This document shows, piece after piece, positions 18,188 to 27,965 of a stretch of 61,925 bases of DNA. The notes under the pieces are model-generated. The model was not told the DNA's origin. It searched no databases and worked only from the letters and a program-made list of their open reading frames with translations. The DNA is taken from contig JAJONO010000021.1 in NCBI GenBank assembly GCA_021323535.1, positions 1-61,925 on the forward strand, read 5' to 3'. This DNA comes from Bacteroidota bacterium. Lineage in GTDB: Bacteria > Bacteroidota > Bacteroidia > B-17B0 > Aurantibacillaceae. The translations under genes and the position numbers were made by a program. The number at the start of each line of letters is the position of its first letter. Position 1 is the stretch's first letter.

Positions 18188-20509
18188 TTGAAACTTAAGT
18201 GTCTTAAAATATTTTTCTTTCTCCTATTCTATGGATTGGGAACTTCCTTTGCCCAGTACAAGGATTTTTATGTTTTCCTCGGAGATACTATCAATGTTAT
18301 CGATAAAAATGACCAAAAGCAGGGAAGATGGGTTTTCTTTGGGAAAGATCAGAAAGGATTAAAGAACAAGATCCTTAAACATAATCAAATCATTACTGAT
18401 GGTTCATATGTGAACAACGAAAAGAACGGTCTTTGGAAATCCTATCACGCAAACACGAATAAAATTAAAAGCGAAGTGACCTATGTTAATGGCGATATCG
18501 AGGGCCGGGTTAAACTTTATAATGAAAAAGGAAAGCCAACACATGAAGGAGTCATAAGAAATAAAAACTGGGAAGGGGACTATTTCATTTATAATACCGG
18601 GGGCGAAAAATATAAAAAGACAGCCACAAAAGAATTAAAAGGTTCTATGCTCGTGTTCAAAGGCATTGTTTCAAAAAATGGAAAAGCAGTAGATGATGTA
18701 GATATTACTATTGAACGGAACGAGCTCCCCCTGCTAAGCACAAAATCTCCTGCCGACGGAACTTTCACTTTTAAATTGGAACTTCAGAATGTCTATGTGA
18801 TCTCATTCACAAAGAAAGGATTCAACAAAACGTCCATTCTCATTAACGCTTATACTGATAATATTTTTGATACGGCAACGTATTATCTTAACGACTGGAA
18901 AGTAAGCATGACGGATAATTTCGCGGCATCGGCAACAAACGATCTTTTCAGCTTTATCATTAATAAACCCTCTAATAAAATTTATTTCAGCAAAAGAAAA
19001 CGTCAGTTTAGTTCAGATGGCTCATATGAACACTTATTAAAAAAACAATTGAACGGAATAAGTAACTCCACAAAATTATTGATGGCTTCTACCATGGAAA
19101 CCAATAAAAAACTCGAAATTGAAAATCTGAGAATTGAAGCTGAAACAAAATTAAAACAGATAGAATTGCTTCAGAAGGAACAGTTACTTCAGCAAGCAAA
19201 CTTAAAAGAGAAAGAAACTGAACTTCTCGCGAAAAAACTGGAAGCGGAGAAAAAAGAAATTGCGATGGCGCTACTTGAACAAGAGAAGAAAATCAAAGAA
19301 TTAAAGATCCAGGAACAACAGAACGAAGTATTGCATCGTCAGCTGGAAGATGAGAAAAAAGCAAGGGAGATTGAAAAACTGAATGCGCAGGCAAGCAAAC
19401 AGGAATTGGATGCCGCCAATCAGAAGAAATTACTGACAGAAGCACAGGTAAAGATCCGCAACGATAAATTAAGAGAAGAAATGTCGGCCAAGGAACTGGA
19501 TTTGGCCAACAAAGAAAAGGCCGTTAAAGACGCTGAGCTAAAATCTAAGAACAGATCGATGAATATTTTATTGATCGGTTTAGCGTTGATCGCGGGCATG
19601 ATGTTCTTCCTGTATCGGAATTATTCTCAGAAGAAAAAAGCGAATGCGATTCTCGAACAACAGAAAGTAGAAATTGAGGCTAAGAAAAATGAGCTCATTG
19701 AAAAGAGCAAGATCATAGAAGAGAAGAACGAAGAAACGCACCAGAGTATTCTTTATGCAAAACGAATTCAGCACGCTATTCTTCCGCCGCCAACAGAAAT
19801 TGATCCTTTTCTGAAAGAATATTTTATCCTCTACAAATCGAAAGACATTGTGAGCGGAGATTTTTATTTCTTCTCCGATAAATACGCCAGCGATCGCAAC
19901 AAAATAATTATCGCGGCGGCAGATTGTACAGGCCATGGTGTTCCGGGCGCTTTCATGAGTATGATCGGCAACGAAAAACTAAAAGACGCTGTAGATATTT
20001 CGGATACACCGGGAGGAATTATTCGCGAATTAAATGTAGGATTAAAAGGAGCATTGCGCCAGTCGGGCGAAACAGGAACACGTGACGGTATGGACATTTC
20101 TGTACTGGCTATTCCAACCGATTATCATAAAAAAGAAAAAGTAAAAGTAGAATTTGCAGGGGCCAATCGCCCGCTATGGGTCATCAGGCAACACAGCAAA
20201 GAGGTTCTCGAATACAAGGCAACAAAACACGCTGTTGGTGGTTTTACGCACGACAGCCAGGAATTTGAATCACACGAACTGGAGTTCAATCGTAACGACA
20301 CACTCTATTTATTTTCGGACGGTTACGCTGATCAGTTTGGAGGAACCAATTCTAAAAAAATGATGACCAAGCGTTTCAAAGATGTACTTCTTGAAATAAA
20401 CGCGATGAAACTGAACGAACAGAAAGAATATCTCGCCAACTTCTTTGAAGAATGGAAAGGCGGCAACGAGCAGGTGGATGATATTCTTGTGATTGGGATC
20501 AGGCTTTGA
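18188..20509 (+). CDS. MORN / CarboxypepD_reg / coiled-coil membrane protein with SpoIIE phosphatase
   Basis: A 773-residue protein starting at TTG with a signal peptide (1-22). It has MORN-like repeats (about 45-145: GRWVFFGKDQ, GLWKSYHANT, EGRVKLYNEKGK), a carboxypeptidase-regulatory-like beta domain (about 155-235), and a ~155-residue Glu/Lys/Gln coiled coil (about 300-455). A transmembrane helix (458-477), a second short coiled coil and a C-terminal PP2C/SpoIIE domain (about 540-773) follow. Phosphatase motifs are intact: SGDFYFF, ADCTGHGVPGAFMSM, RDGMDISV, SDGYADQFGG and QVDDI. The phosphatase half is closely similar to that of the 4614-6956 protein, but the sensor half is unrelated, showing domain swapping on a common output module. 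Confidence 0.92.
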   Translation: MKLKCLKIFFFLLFYGLGTSFAQYKDFYVFLGDTINVIDKNDQKQGRWVFFGKDQKGLKNKILKHNQIITDGSYVNNEKNGLWKSYHANTNKIKSEVTYVNGDIEGRVKLYNEKGKPTHEGVIRNKNWEGDYFIYNTGGEKYKKTATKELKGSMLVFKGIVSKNGKAVDDVDITIERNELPLLSTKSPADGTFTFKLELQNVYVISFTKKGFNKTSILINAYTDNIFDTATYYLNDWKVSMTDNFAASATNDLFSFIINKPSNKIYFSKRKRQFSSDGSYEHLLKKQLNGISNSTKLLMASTMETNKKLEIENLRIEAETKLKQIELLQKEQLLQQANLKEKETELLAKKLEAEKKEIAMALLEQEKKIKELKIQEQQNEVLHRQLEDEKKAREIEKLNAQASKQELDAANQKKLLTEAQVKIRNDKLREEMSAKELDLANKEKAVKDAELKSKNRSMNILLIGLALIAGMMFFLYRNYSQKKKANAILEQQKVEIEAKKNELIEKSKIIEEKNEETHQSILYAKRIQHAILPPPTEIDPFLKEYFILYKSKDIVSGDFYFFSDKYASDRNKIIIAAADCTGHGVPGAFMSMIGNEKLKDAVDISDTPGGIIRELNVGLKGALRQSGETGTRDGMDISVLAIPTDYHKKEKVKVEFAGANRPLWVIRQHSKEVLEYKATKHAVGGFTHDSQEFESHELEFNRNDTLYLFSDGYADQFGGTNSKKMMTKRFKDVLLEINAMKLNEQKEYLANFFEEWKGGNEQVDDILVIGIRL

Positions 20510-20737
20510 TTTAATCAGAAGCAGCTCGAAGATCGCGCACACTAAACAGGATTTGTTTTTTTTGGTCACGACAGAAAAAAATTATAGGTGGCGCGCTGCG
20601 CAGTTTAAGGATTGAAGATGTCCGCACACAACTTTTATAAAATTGCTTTCGTAGAACTTTATAAAGTTTCAATTCATTAACACGAATAGCTAACACCAAC
20701 AGATTGTGTTAATTCGTTTCAAAAAATAATTGGCGAC

Positions 20738-21418
20738 TTAAAACTCAAACTTGTAACCAACTCCTTTTACTGTCTTGAAATAATCGTCACCGATTTTTTC
20801 ACGGAGTTTACGAATATGAACATCGATGGTTCTGTCACCAACGATCACTTCATCACCCCACACCTGTTCAAGAATAAATTCGCGGGTAAAAACTTTTCCT
20901 GGTTTGCTGCTGAGTAATGCAAAAAGACGGAATTCTTTTTTTGGAAGATTAATTTCTTCAGTGCCTTTATAAACGAGATGTTTTTCTTTATCAATTCTGA
21001 TCTCGCCGAATTCAAGATTAGAATCCGTTGAATTTGTAGCTGCCAATCTCCTCAATAAAGCCTTCACGCGGCTAATAAACACACGGGGCTTGATAGGTTT
21101 TGTAATGTAATCATCAGCGCCCACTTCAAAGCCCGCGATCTGTGTATAGTCTTCACTGCGTGCTGTAAGAAAGGCGATGAGCACATCCTGCAATCCTTTT
21201 TGTTCACGAATCTCCCTGCACGTTTCAATACCATCCATATCGGGCATCATCACGTCAAGTACAATAAGATGGGGAAGTTCTTTTTTTGCAATATCAACTG
21301 CGTCTTTACCGTTATTGGCTGTTAGAATATCGTAACCTTCTTTCTTTAAGTTGTAACTTAAAAATTCAACAATATCCGGTTCATCGTCAACTAATAGTAT
21401 TTTAAAATTTGCGCTCAT
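20738..21418 (-). CDS. Orphan OmpR/PhoB-family response regulator
   Basis: A 226-residue regulator. The receiver has D11/D12, phospho-acceptor D55 in IVLDVMMPDMDG, T85 and K107 in YITKPIKP. The winged-helix domain (about 128-226) ends in the VGDRTIDVHIRKLREKIG...GVGYKF pattern. I start at MSANFK, which matches normal receiver length; ATG 21439 would add seven residues upstream and overlaps the -7 box. No histidine kinase is adjacent. It is divergent from the TonB receptor, with a TAATTTTG box and the word AGTTAACTAA (complement TTAGTTAACT) between them. That word recurs upstream of the T9SS gene at 24.6 kb. Confidence 0.93.
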   Translation of the reverse strand: MSANFKILLVDDEPDIVEFLSYNLKKEGYDILTANNGKDAVDIAKKELPHLIVLDVMMPDMDGIETCREIREQKGLQDVLIAFLTARSEDYTQIAGFEVGADDYITKPIKPRVFISRVKALLRRLAATNSTDSNLEFGEIRIDKEKHLVYKGTEEINLPKKEFRLFALLSSKPGKVFTREFILEQVWGDEVIVGDRTIDVHIRKLREKIGDDYFKTVKGVGYKFEF

Positions 21419-21436
21419 AGAGATTTTAGTCCGGGT

Positions 21437-21474
21437 CAAAATTAGATATTCAGTTACTCAGTAAAGTTAACTAA
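21437..21474 (-). promoter_or_regulatory. -7 box and TTAGTTAAC-type site upstream of the orphan regulator
   Basis: The minus strand carries TAATTTTG at 21437-21444. Immediately upstream (complement of 21452-21474) is TTAGTTAACTTTACTGAG, sharing TTAGTTAAC-(A/T)TTA-(C/G)TG with 24549-24564. It lies where an operator would control this regulator and possibly the divergent TonB receptor gene. Confidence 0.45.
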
Positions 21475-21579
21475 ATATTAAGTTTTTTGCCAAAAAGAGA
21501 GATTAAATTAAACTTTTAGTAACATGAAATTTAAAGACGGGTAATTTTTAGGTAGTTCTTTTGCGGTAAAAATACGAAC

Positions 21580-24459
21580 ATGCGCAGAATTCTCTTTACC
21601 CCCGTTTTTATACTCATTAGTACTATCGTTTTTTCGCAGGCAGGACGCGTTTCAGGAACTATTTTAGATGCAAAGACCGGTGAAACTCTTCCCGGAGCTA
21701 CAGCTATGATAGAAGGAACTTCTAAAGGCGCGCAGGCCGATTTTGACGGAAAATTTGTGATCGCAGGTATTACCACAGGGAAAGCGGTGCTGGTTATTCA
21801 GTACATTTCTTACAACACAAAAAAAATAGCCATCGATGTTAAGGCAAACGATGTAACTGATGTGAGTGTTCTAATGGATCCTTCCACATCGCAGGATTTA
21901 GGAGAGGTTGAGGTGACAGTTACGCTGAATAAAGAAAATAACACGGCTTTAATTCTTCAGCAAAAGAATAACGCGAGTGTGAGTGATGGAATAAGCGCTG
22001 AAAGTATCAGGAAAACACCCGACAGAAATACAAGCGATGTTATTAAACGTATCAGCGGCGCCACTATCCAGGATAATAAATTTGCAATCATCCGTGGAAT
22101 GAGCGATCGTTATAATGCAGCCTATATAAACGGCGCGCCACTTCCGAGTTCCGAGAGTGATAAAAAAGCTTTTTCATTTGATATTTTCCCTGCTAACCTC
22201 CTTGATAATATTGTGATTCTTAAAACAGCAACGCCTGATCTTCCCGGAGAATTTGCCGGAGGTGTGATCCAGGTTAACACAAAAAGCATCCCCGAAAAAA
22301 ATGCATTCAGCGTTTCTTTATCGGGGGGGTATAATCTTCAAACTACCAATAAAGATTTTACAACTTATAAAGGAGGTAAATACGATTGGCTGGGAGTTGA
22401 TGACGGAACACGAAGCGAACCGGATGGAATTCCGATGACTAAAGAATTTTCGGGCGATAAGCTTGAGCAAATCGAATACGCTAAAAAAGTAAATTACGAC
22501 TGGAGCTTACAAAAACAAAAAGCGTTACCGAATATTACTTTTCAAACTTCGCTGGCTAATGTTGGAAAAATATTTAAAAGAGATGCCGGAAGTATTTTTG
22601 CTATCACGTATAACAGTAACAATAATACTTTTTTTACAAACAGAAGAGAATTTGAAGAACAGGGCTCGGCATACGATGTTGTAAAAGTACGCGATTACAC
22701 CGATACCACTTTTTCAAATACTATTCTTACCAGCGCGCTCTGGAATCTTTCCTATAAATTTTCTCCTAATCATCAGATCGGGTATAAAAACCTTTATAGT
22801 ATTAATTCGGAAGACCGTGTTATTACAAGAAAAGGTTCGCAGGACCTTAACACCAAAACCTGGGAAAAATCCACTGTACGTTGGTTCACTCAGAACCAGA
22901 TCTACACCACGCAGTTAAATGGCGACCACTATTTTGAGCCTGCAAAAGTAAGAATGAAATGGGTACTTGGTTACAGCGATATTAAAAGAGAAGTTCCAAA
23001 CCTTAGAAGAATGTCCTATGTAAAAACATCTGAGGCAGAAGACGACTCTGTTAAGTACGCGGCTGTTATTGCAACAAATAACACAGCGGCACAAAACGCG
23101 GGAACAATGTTCTTTAATGCGACAAAAGAAAAAATGCAGAGCGCGCGTTATGATTTCAACCGTGCTTTTAAAATGGGGAAACATACCAAACATGAATTTC
23201 AGCTGGGTGGAATGCATATTTTCAGAGACAGACAATTCTATGCACGTTTGTTAGGTTATACGATGTACAGAAAAAACTCATCTCTTACAGAGAATGTTGA
23301 TCTCAAATTTCTGGATGAAAGTGTTATCTTTTCTCCTGAGAACATTGGCATAACAGATGGACCAGGGCCAAGAGACGGCGGCTTTAAATTATCGGAGGCA
23401 ACTACAGAAAAAGATAGTTATACAGCTTCTTCTATGCTGCACGCGGGTTACATGATGCTGGACTCGCGACTCTTCGAAAAATTCCGCATCATTTATGGCG
23501 CACGCGTCGAATCCTATAATCAACATTTAAGCGCCACAATTCTCAATGAAGAAAAAGTGACTGACACAACGGTGGTGGATATTCTGCCTTCTATAAATGC
23601 AGTTTACAGTGTTACAGAAAAAATAAACCTGCGTCTTGGTTTTTCTCAAACTGTGGCACGTCCTGAGTTCAGGGAATTGGCCGCGTTCAACTTCCTTGAT
23701 TTTAATACGACGTTTCTCATTGGCGGAAATCCTGGCCTTGTACGATCAAAAATTGATAACTACGATGTGCGTTTCGAATGGTATCCGGGAGCGGGACAAT
23801 TAATTTCAGTCTCCGGTTTCTACAAAAAAATTACGAATGCGGTGGAGCAGGCTGTAGACGCGTCGTCGCAATTGCGAAGTCTTACATTTGTGAATGTTCC
23901 GTTGGTAGAAAACTTCGGTGGAGAAATAGAATACCGTTTAAAGCTGAGCACGGTCTTCAGAAAAGATTCTGTAAAATTTCTTGAGAACACTACATTCTTC
24001 AGCAACTTCGCGTATATTAAATCAGAAGTAGACGTGAGCCAGATCATTGCCGCAGAGCCTCGCCCGCTTCAGGGACAATCACCTTACATCATCAATGCAG
24101 GGATCAATTACCTGGATAGCGATAAAGACTGGGGGGCAAGCGTGTCTTATAACTTAATTGGAAGAAGGATTGTGATCGTTGGATCGGTAAGCGAGCCAAG
24201 TTACTGGGAAAACCCACGTCATGTTTTAGACTTCCAGGTAACAAAAACATTCAAGAAAAAATTCGATCTTAAATTTAATGTAAGAGATGCGCTGGCGCAA
24301 AACCAAATCTGGTACCAGGACATTAATAAGAATGGAAAACTGGATAAAGCTTCAGAAGCTTCAAATAAAGATATTACTCACGCGAATAATCTCGACAATG
24401 TAATGGCCAATACCAAACTGGCACCAACATTTGCATTTTCTTTCACGTATAGATTCTAA
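21580..24459 (+). CDS. TonB-dependent outer-membrane receptor
   Basis: A 959-residue receptor. It has a signal peptide (1-19), a carboxypeptidase-regulatory-like domain (about 22-105: VSGTILDAKTGETLPGATAMIEGTSKG), a plug domain (about 120-235: IRGMSDRYNAAYINGAPLPSS, LPGEFAGGVIQVNTKS) and a ~700-residue beta-barrel. The barrel has the FSQTVARPEFRELAAF strand and a terminal aromatic TFAFSFTYRF. It imports an unknown substrate across the outer membrane using TonB energy. No SusD partner follows, so it is not a classical glycan locus. The next gene is a secreted T9SS protein, and pairs of this kind are common in Bacteroidota. The gene ends at a strong terminator. Confidence 0.95.
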   Translation: MRRILFTPVFILISTIVFSQAGRVSGTILDAKTGETLPGATAMIEGTSKGAQADFDGKFVIAGITTGKAVLVIQYISYNTKKIAIDVKANDVTDVSVLMDPSTSQDLGEVEVTVTLNKENNTALILQQKNNASVSDGISAESIRKTPDRNTSDVIKRISGATIQDNKFAIIRGMSDRYNAAYINGAPLPSSESDKKAFSFDIFPANLLDNIVILKTATPDLPGEFAGGVIQVNTKSIPEKNAFSVSLSGGYNLQTTNKDFTTYKGGKYDWLGVDDGTRSEPDGIPMTKEFSGDKLEQIEYAKKVNYDWSLQKQKALPNITFQTSLANVGKIFKRDAGSIFAITYNSNNNTFFTNRREFEEQGSAYDVVKVRDYTDTTFSNTILTSALWNLSYKFSPNHQIGYKNLYSINSEDRVITRKGSQDLNTKTWEKSTVRWFTQNQIYTTQLNGDHYFEPAKVRMKWVLGYSDIKREVPNLRRMSYVKTSEAEDDSVKYAAVIATNNTAAQNAGTMFFNATKEKMQSARYDFNRAFKMGKHTKHEFQLGGMHIFRDRQFYARLLGYTMYRKNSSLTENVDLKFLDESVIFSPENIGITDGPGPRDGGFKLSEATTEKDSYTASSMLHAGYMMLDSRLFEKFRIIYGARVESYNQHLSATILNEEKVTDTTVVDILPSINAVYSVTEKINLRLGFSQTVARPEFRELAAFNFLDFNTTFLIGGNPGLVRSKIDNYDVRFEWYPGAGQLISVSGFYKKITNAVEQAVDASSQLRSLTFVNVPLVENFGGEIEYRLKLSTVFRKDSVKFLENTTFFSNFAYIKSEVDVSQIIAAEPRPLQGQSPYIINAGINYLDSDKDWGASVSYNLIGRRIVIVGSVSEPSYWENPRHVLDFQVTKTFKKKFDLKFNVRDALAQNQIWYQDINKNGKLDKASEASNKDITHANNLDNVMANTKLAPTFAFSFTYRF

Positions 24460-24477
24460 AAATTTTTTTCAGAGTGA

Positions 24478-24511
24478 ACGCACGGATGTTTTTTGCTCCG
24501 TGCGTTTTTAT
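24478..24511 (+). terminator. Rho-independent terminator after the TonB receptor gene
   Basis: A 9-bp stem ACGCACGGA/TCCGTGCGT with a 10-nt loop and a following TTTTTATTTT. Confidence 0.88.
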
Positions 24512-24547
24512 TTTATAGAGGTTTTCATTGTAAAATAACAGGTAACG

Positions 24548-24619
24548 ATTAGTTAACATTAGTGTAATTAATTAGTAAGGTTAGATTAATGATAAGCACC
24601 GGAAGTCGCTCTAAATTTG
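24548..24619 (+). promoter_or_regulatory. ATTAG-rich site and -7 box TAAATTTG
   Basis: ATTAG-like words start at 24548, 24558, 24571 and 24580, roughly one per helical turn. The first is part of TTAGTTAACATTAGTG, shared with the site upstream of the orphan regulator at 21.45 kb. A perfect -7 box lies at 24612-24619, 27 nt before the start codon at 24646. Confidence 0.5.
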
Positions 24620-24645
24620 TGGAAAATTATAACAAACAAACAATC

Positions 24646-26352
24646 ATGAAAAAATTTTACTTATCAGCCGCGGCCCTCTTAGCTACTACTATGCTAAGCG
24701 CCCAGGCGTTCTGGACCCCAACAACCTATAAAGGAGCATTTCCTGTAACCGATAATACACCTGCTACTGATTGGACAGATACATGGGCCAACTTTGACCC
24801 TGAAAACACAAATTACGCTACTACCACTTCAACATTAAGCGGAGATATTACAGCGAACCAAACCATTAGTGGTGTTGTTTATCTTGATGGATTTGTTCAC
24901 GTGAAAAACAACGCGGTATTAACTATTCAGCCAGGTACAGTTATTCGTGGAAAAAACGATCCAACTACTCCTGGTGTTTTAATTATTACCCGTGGCGCTA
25001 AAATTATGGCTCAGGGTACTGCCGCGCAACCAATCGTATTTACTTCAAATGAAACTGTTGCTAACGGACGTAATCCCGGCGACTGGGGTGGATTAGTAAT
25101 CTGCGGATATGGTATCATTAACACAGGTGGTATTTCACAAGCGCCTAACGTAAGTAAAATTGAAGGTTTCGTAACTACAAGTCCTGACAGATATTATGGC
25201 GGAACAAACAACGCTGATAACTCTGGTGTTCTTTCTTATGTAAGAATTGAATTTGGTGGTGTGGCCCTTGATCCTGCAGTACAAAACTCTGAGATCAACG
25301 GTTTAACTTTAGCTGGTGTTGGTTCAGGAACACAAATCGATCACGTACAGGTTTCTTTCTCTGGAGATGATTCATTTGAGTGGTTTGGTGGAGCGGTAGA
25401 TTCAAAATATCTTATTGCTTACAGAGGAACTGACGATGATTTTGATTGTGATTTCGGTTTCCAGGGTCGCGTTCAGTTTGGTTTAGGTGTTAAAGACGCT
25501 AACATTTCCGATGTTGCTTTAGCAAACGGAGAATCGAATGGTTTTGAAGTAGACAACACTGCTGCTTCGCCATATTTTGCTTTACCTTTAACTAAACCTG
25601 TTTTCTCTAACATGACTGTTGTAGGCGCTAAACGTGATGGATCAACAACTATTCCTGGTGGCGATAAACACGAGTGCGCAATGCACATCCGTCGTAATAC
25701 AGGTATCCGTATTTTCAATTCATTATTTTTAGGATTTGAAAAAGGATGGAGATTACAACAAGCTGTAACCAAAGATAATTTTGATGCTCCTGCAGCTTCT
25801 GATTCAGTGGGCGTTGTTGCTAACTCTAACATTACTGCTGATATTGGCGCAACTTACATCACAGATGGAACCGCTGTTCCACAAACATGGTACCATAACT
25901 ACAGCACTGCAAACAATAACGACACAGTAACAACTGTAACACAAATCGATTTCGTAAGTGGGTTTCCTGCTTCTTTAGCGACTAAACCTGATTTCCGATT
26001 AAAAGCTACTACAACAGTAGGAACCGGCGCGGCATTTACTCACGCTGTTTTTGTTGGTGGATTTGTTGGAATCAGCAAAACAAACTTTACAGATAAAATG
26101 GTAACAGTTTATCCTAACCCGGCTTCAGATGTAGCTAACCTTGTAATCGACGCTTCTTCTACTTCGGTAATTACTGTAACTGTTTTTGATGTAACAGGTA
26201 AAGCGGTAAGCATCCCTGTAGTTAACCATAACTTAGCTTTAGGTGAAAATACATTCTCGATCAACACGGCAAATCTTATGCCAGGTGTTTACTTTGTAAC
26301 AATAAACAGCGCCTCAGGTAAAGAAACTGTTAAATTAGCAGTGTCGAAATAG
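24646..26352 (+). CDS. Secreted right-handed-helix-like protein with T9SS type A sorting domain
   Basis: A 568-residue protein with a signal peptide (MKKFYLSAAALLATTMLSAQ) and a large beta-solenoid-like body (VKNNAVLTIQPGTVIRGK, KIMAQGTAAQPIVFTSN, DDSFEWFGGAVDSKYL, GTDDDFDCDFGFQG). It ends in a T9SS sorting domain from VYPNPASDVANLVID. The body matches a widespread Bacteroidota family often mislabelled as transporter; some relatives are reported among nutrient-limitation-induced surface proteins, but I cannot name the ligand. ATG 24646 begins the signal peptide; ATG 24589 would add 19 residues upstream of it. It lies after the TonB receptor but has its own promoter. Confidence 0.88.
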   Translation: MKKFYLSAAALLATTMLSAQAFWTPTTYKGAFPVTDNTPATDWTDTWANFDPENTNYATTTSTLSGDITANQTISGVVYLDGFVHVKNNAVLTIQPGTVIRGKNDPTTPGVLIITRGAKIMAQGTAAQPIVFTSNETVANGRNPGDWGGLVICGYGIINTGGISQAPNVSKIEGFVTTSPDRYYGGTNNADNSGVLSYVRIEFGGVALDPAVQNSEINGLTLAGVGSGTQIDHVQVSFSGDDSFEWFGGAVDSKYLIAYRGTDDDFDCDFGFQGRVQFGLGVKDANISDVALANGESNGFEVDNTAASPYFALPLTKPVFSNMTVVGAKRDGSTTIPGGDKHECAMHIRRNTGIRIFNSLFLGFEKGWRLQQAVTKDNFDAPAASDSVGVVANSNITADIGATYITDGTAVPQTWYHNYSTANNNDTVTTVTQIDFVSGFPASLATKPDFRLKATTTVGTGAAFTHAVFVGGFVGISKTNFTDKMVTVYPNPASDVANLVIDASSTSVITVTVFDVTGKAVSIPVVNHNLALGENTFSINTANLMPGVYFVTINSASGKETVKLAVSK

Positions 26353-26389
26353 TATTTCATTTTCGGAATCAAGAAATACGAGTTATTTT

Positions 26390-26425
26390 AAGCGCCCGTT
26401 ACGGATCACGTAACGGGCGCTTTAT
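26390..26425 (+). terminator. Rho-independent terminator (14-bp perfect stem)
   Basis: AAGCGCCCGTTACG (26390-26403) pairs perfectly with CGTAACGGGCGCTT (26409-26422) around a 5-nt loop, followed by TATTTAAAT. It ends the T9SS gene and lies 11 bp before the next start codon. Confidence 0.88.
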
Positions 26426-26435
26426 TTAAATAGAT

Positions 26436-26837
26436 ATGACTCCAAGAAAAATTCAGCTCACGCTTAAAAAAATAGATCACTGTAAAAGCAAAGGTTTTTA
26501 CCTGGAAGCACTCTTAAGAAATTATCATCTGAACGCGGGTACCCTCAGGTTCATTTCAACAAAATTAACAGCTGCAAAGCATGACGATGAACTTAAAGTA
26601 AAACACATTCTTTCTCATCTTGTAGAAGAAACAGGAAGACGCGGCGATCTTAAAAGTATTATTGGAAAAAAGAACCTGAAAACAGTTAAGCCCTGGTTGT
26701 CGAAGATGGATGTTTTTTTTAAAACGCTTAAATCAAAAGAACCCGCCAATGTAAAAACACTTTTATCGGAGGGCGAAAAAATATTCGCCATTCTTCAGAT
26801 CTCCGCAACAAAAATATTTGTTGGACATAGATCCTGA
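26436..26837 (+). CDS. Conserved-looking hypothetical protein
   Basis: A 133-residue basic, helical protein (KKIDHCKSKGFYLEALLRNY, KVKHILSHLVEETGRRGDL, KNLKTVKPWLSKMDVFFKTL). It has no signal peptide or transmembrane segment. The helix pattern is reminiscent of a small helical-bundle regulator, but I recognise no family. It follows the terminator of the T9SS gene and precedes a 220-bp gap with no gene, so it may have its own weak promoter or depend on read-through. Confidence 0.65.
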   Translation: MTPRKIQLTLKKIDHCKSKGFYLEALLRNYHLNAGTLRFISTKLTAAKHDDELKVKHILSHLVEETGRRGDLKSIIGKKNLKTVKPWLSKMDVFFKTLKSKEPANVKTLLSEGEKIFAILQISATKIFVGHRS

Positions 26838-27059
26838 AATTTCTACTAGCTCTGGATAACTCGGATGTAGTGAGTTTTATGCTGTAACTCAAATAATAAT
26901 TTATCACACACATTTTTGCTAATTCGTGTCAACTTTGAGCGTTGAATAAAATTTAATCACGGGGCTCGTCGCTCCATTTCAGTATCTCATCTAAATTAAC
27001 CATCCAATAATTTTCACTTAGCGATTAGGTGAGCTTATACTTCGTGCTTTGTGTTTTCT

Positions 27060-27899
27060 ATGGCACCAAACGATATACTGGAAGAAATTCCATACAGCGA
27101 ACTGAAAGGGGCGTATCATACGCTCGAAAAAAAGAACAAGGACCTGATCGACGGACTTTACTACGCCGCTTTTGTACAGCAGGGCCTAATGCCCCAGGCG
27201 CGTCATTTCAGAAAACTACAGCAGCCTTATTTTGTTTACTATAATCCCTTGCACATTATTGGAGGAGATTTTTTCTGGATCGGAAAAAAAGGAGATTGGT
27301 GTTTTTATGCTGTAGGAGATTGCACGGGGCACGGGGTTAGCGGGGCCATGTTGTCATCGCTGGCGATTGGCTTTTTAAATTATGTTGTTTACTCGAAACA
27401 ATATGATAGCATTGGCGAAATTCTTAATGAGATAGATAAAAAGTGGATAGAGACATTTAATCATCATGAAGAAGAAGGTGTAAACAACGACTGGATGGAA
27501 ATAGCCATTGTGGCTTACAACTCCAAAACCATGCAAATGCAGTTTACAGGAGCCATGAGCAGCATTATGATGATTGATCATGAAAATAATTTCAGCAGGC
27601 ACAAAAGCAATAATTTTCCTATTGGCGGATGGCAGATGGAACCGAACAGAAAATACAGCACCTTTAATTTTAATGTCAGGCCCGGTTCAAAGGTGTACTT
27701 GTTTTCCGATGGGTTTAAGGACCAGTTCGGCGGTACCAGGGATAAACGTCTTGGTATTGAGAAATTCAGCCAGTTGATACGGGCATCTTCGTACATGTCG
27801 TGCCAGAATCAGCGCGATCATCTCGAATATCAATTTAACATTTGGAAAAGCAACTCCGAAAGAACAGACGATGTGTGCCTGTTAAGGATAGATTTGTAA
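27060..27899 (+). CDS. Cytoplasmic SpoIIE-type PP2C phosphatase
   Basis: A 279-residue protein with only the phosphatase domain plus a short helical lead (ELKGAYHTLEKKNKDLIDGLYYAAF). Motifs: GGDFFW, GDCTGHGVSGAM, DWMEIAIVAY (in place of the usual DGMDI), SDGFKDQFGG and TDDVCLL. The metal-binding Asp residues are kept. Unlike the other two SpoIIE proteins in the window it has no membrane or sensor part. ATG 27060 is chosen over the GTG at 27051. A response-regulator-like gene with a degenerate receiver follows 66 bp downstream on the same strand, so the two may be a functional pair. Confidence 0.9.
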   Translation: MAPNDILEEIPYSELKGAYHTLEKKNKDLIDGLYYAAFVQQGLMPQARHFRKLQQPYFVYYNPLHIIGGDFFWIGKKGDWCFYAVGDCTGHGVSGAMLSSLAIGFLNYVVYSKQYDSIGEILNEIDKKWIETFNHHEEEGVNNDWMEIAIVAYNSKTMQMQFTGAMSSIMMIDHENNFSRHKSNNFPIGGWQMEPNRKYSTFNFNVRPGSKVYLFSDGFKDQFGGTRDKRLGIEKFSQLIRASSYMSCQNQRDHLEYQFNIWKSNSERTDDVCLLRIDL

Positions 27900-27965
27900 T
27901 TTAATATTAAATTAACATAAGCTTGTCACCACCTTAAACTCGGGTAAGCACCTTTGCCACTTGTT

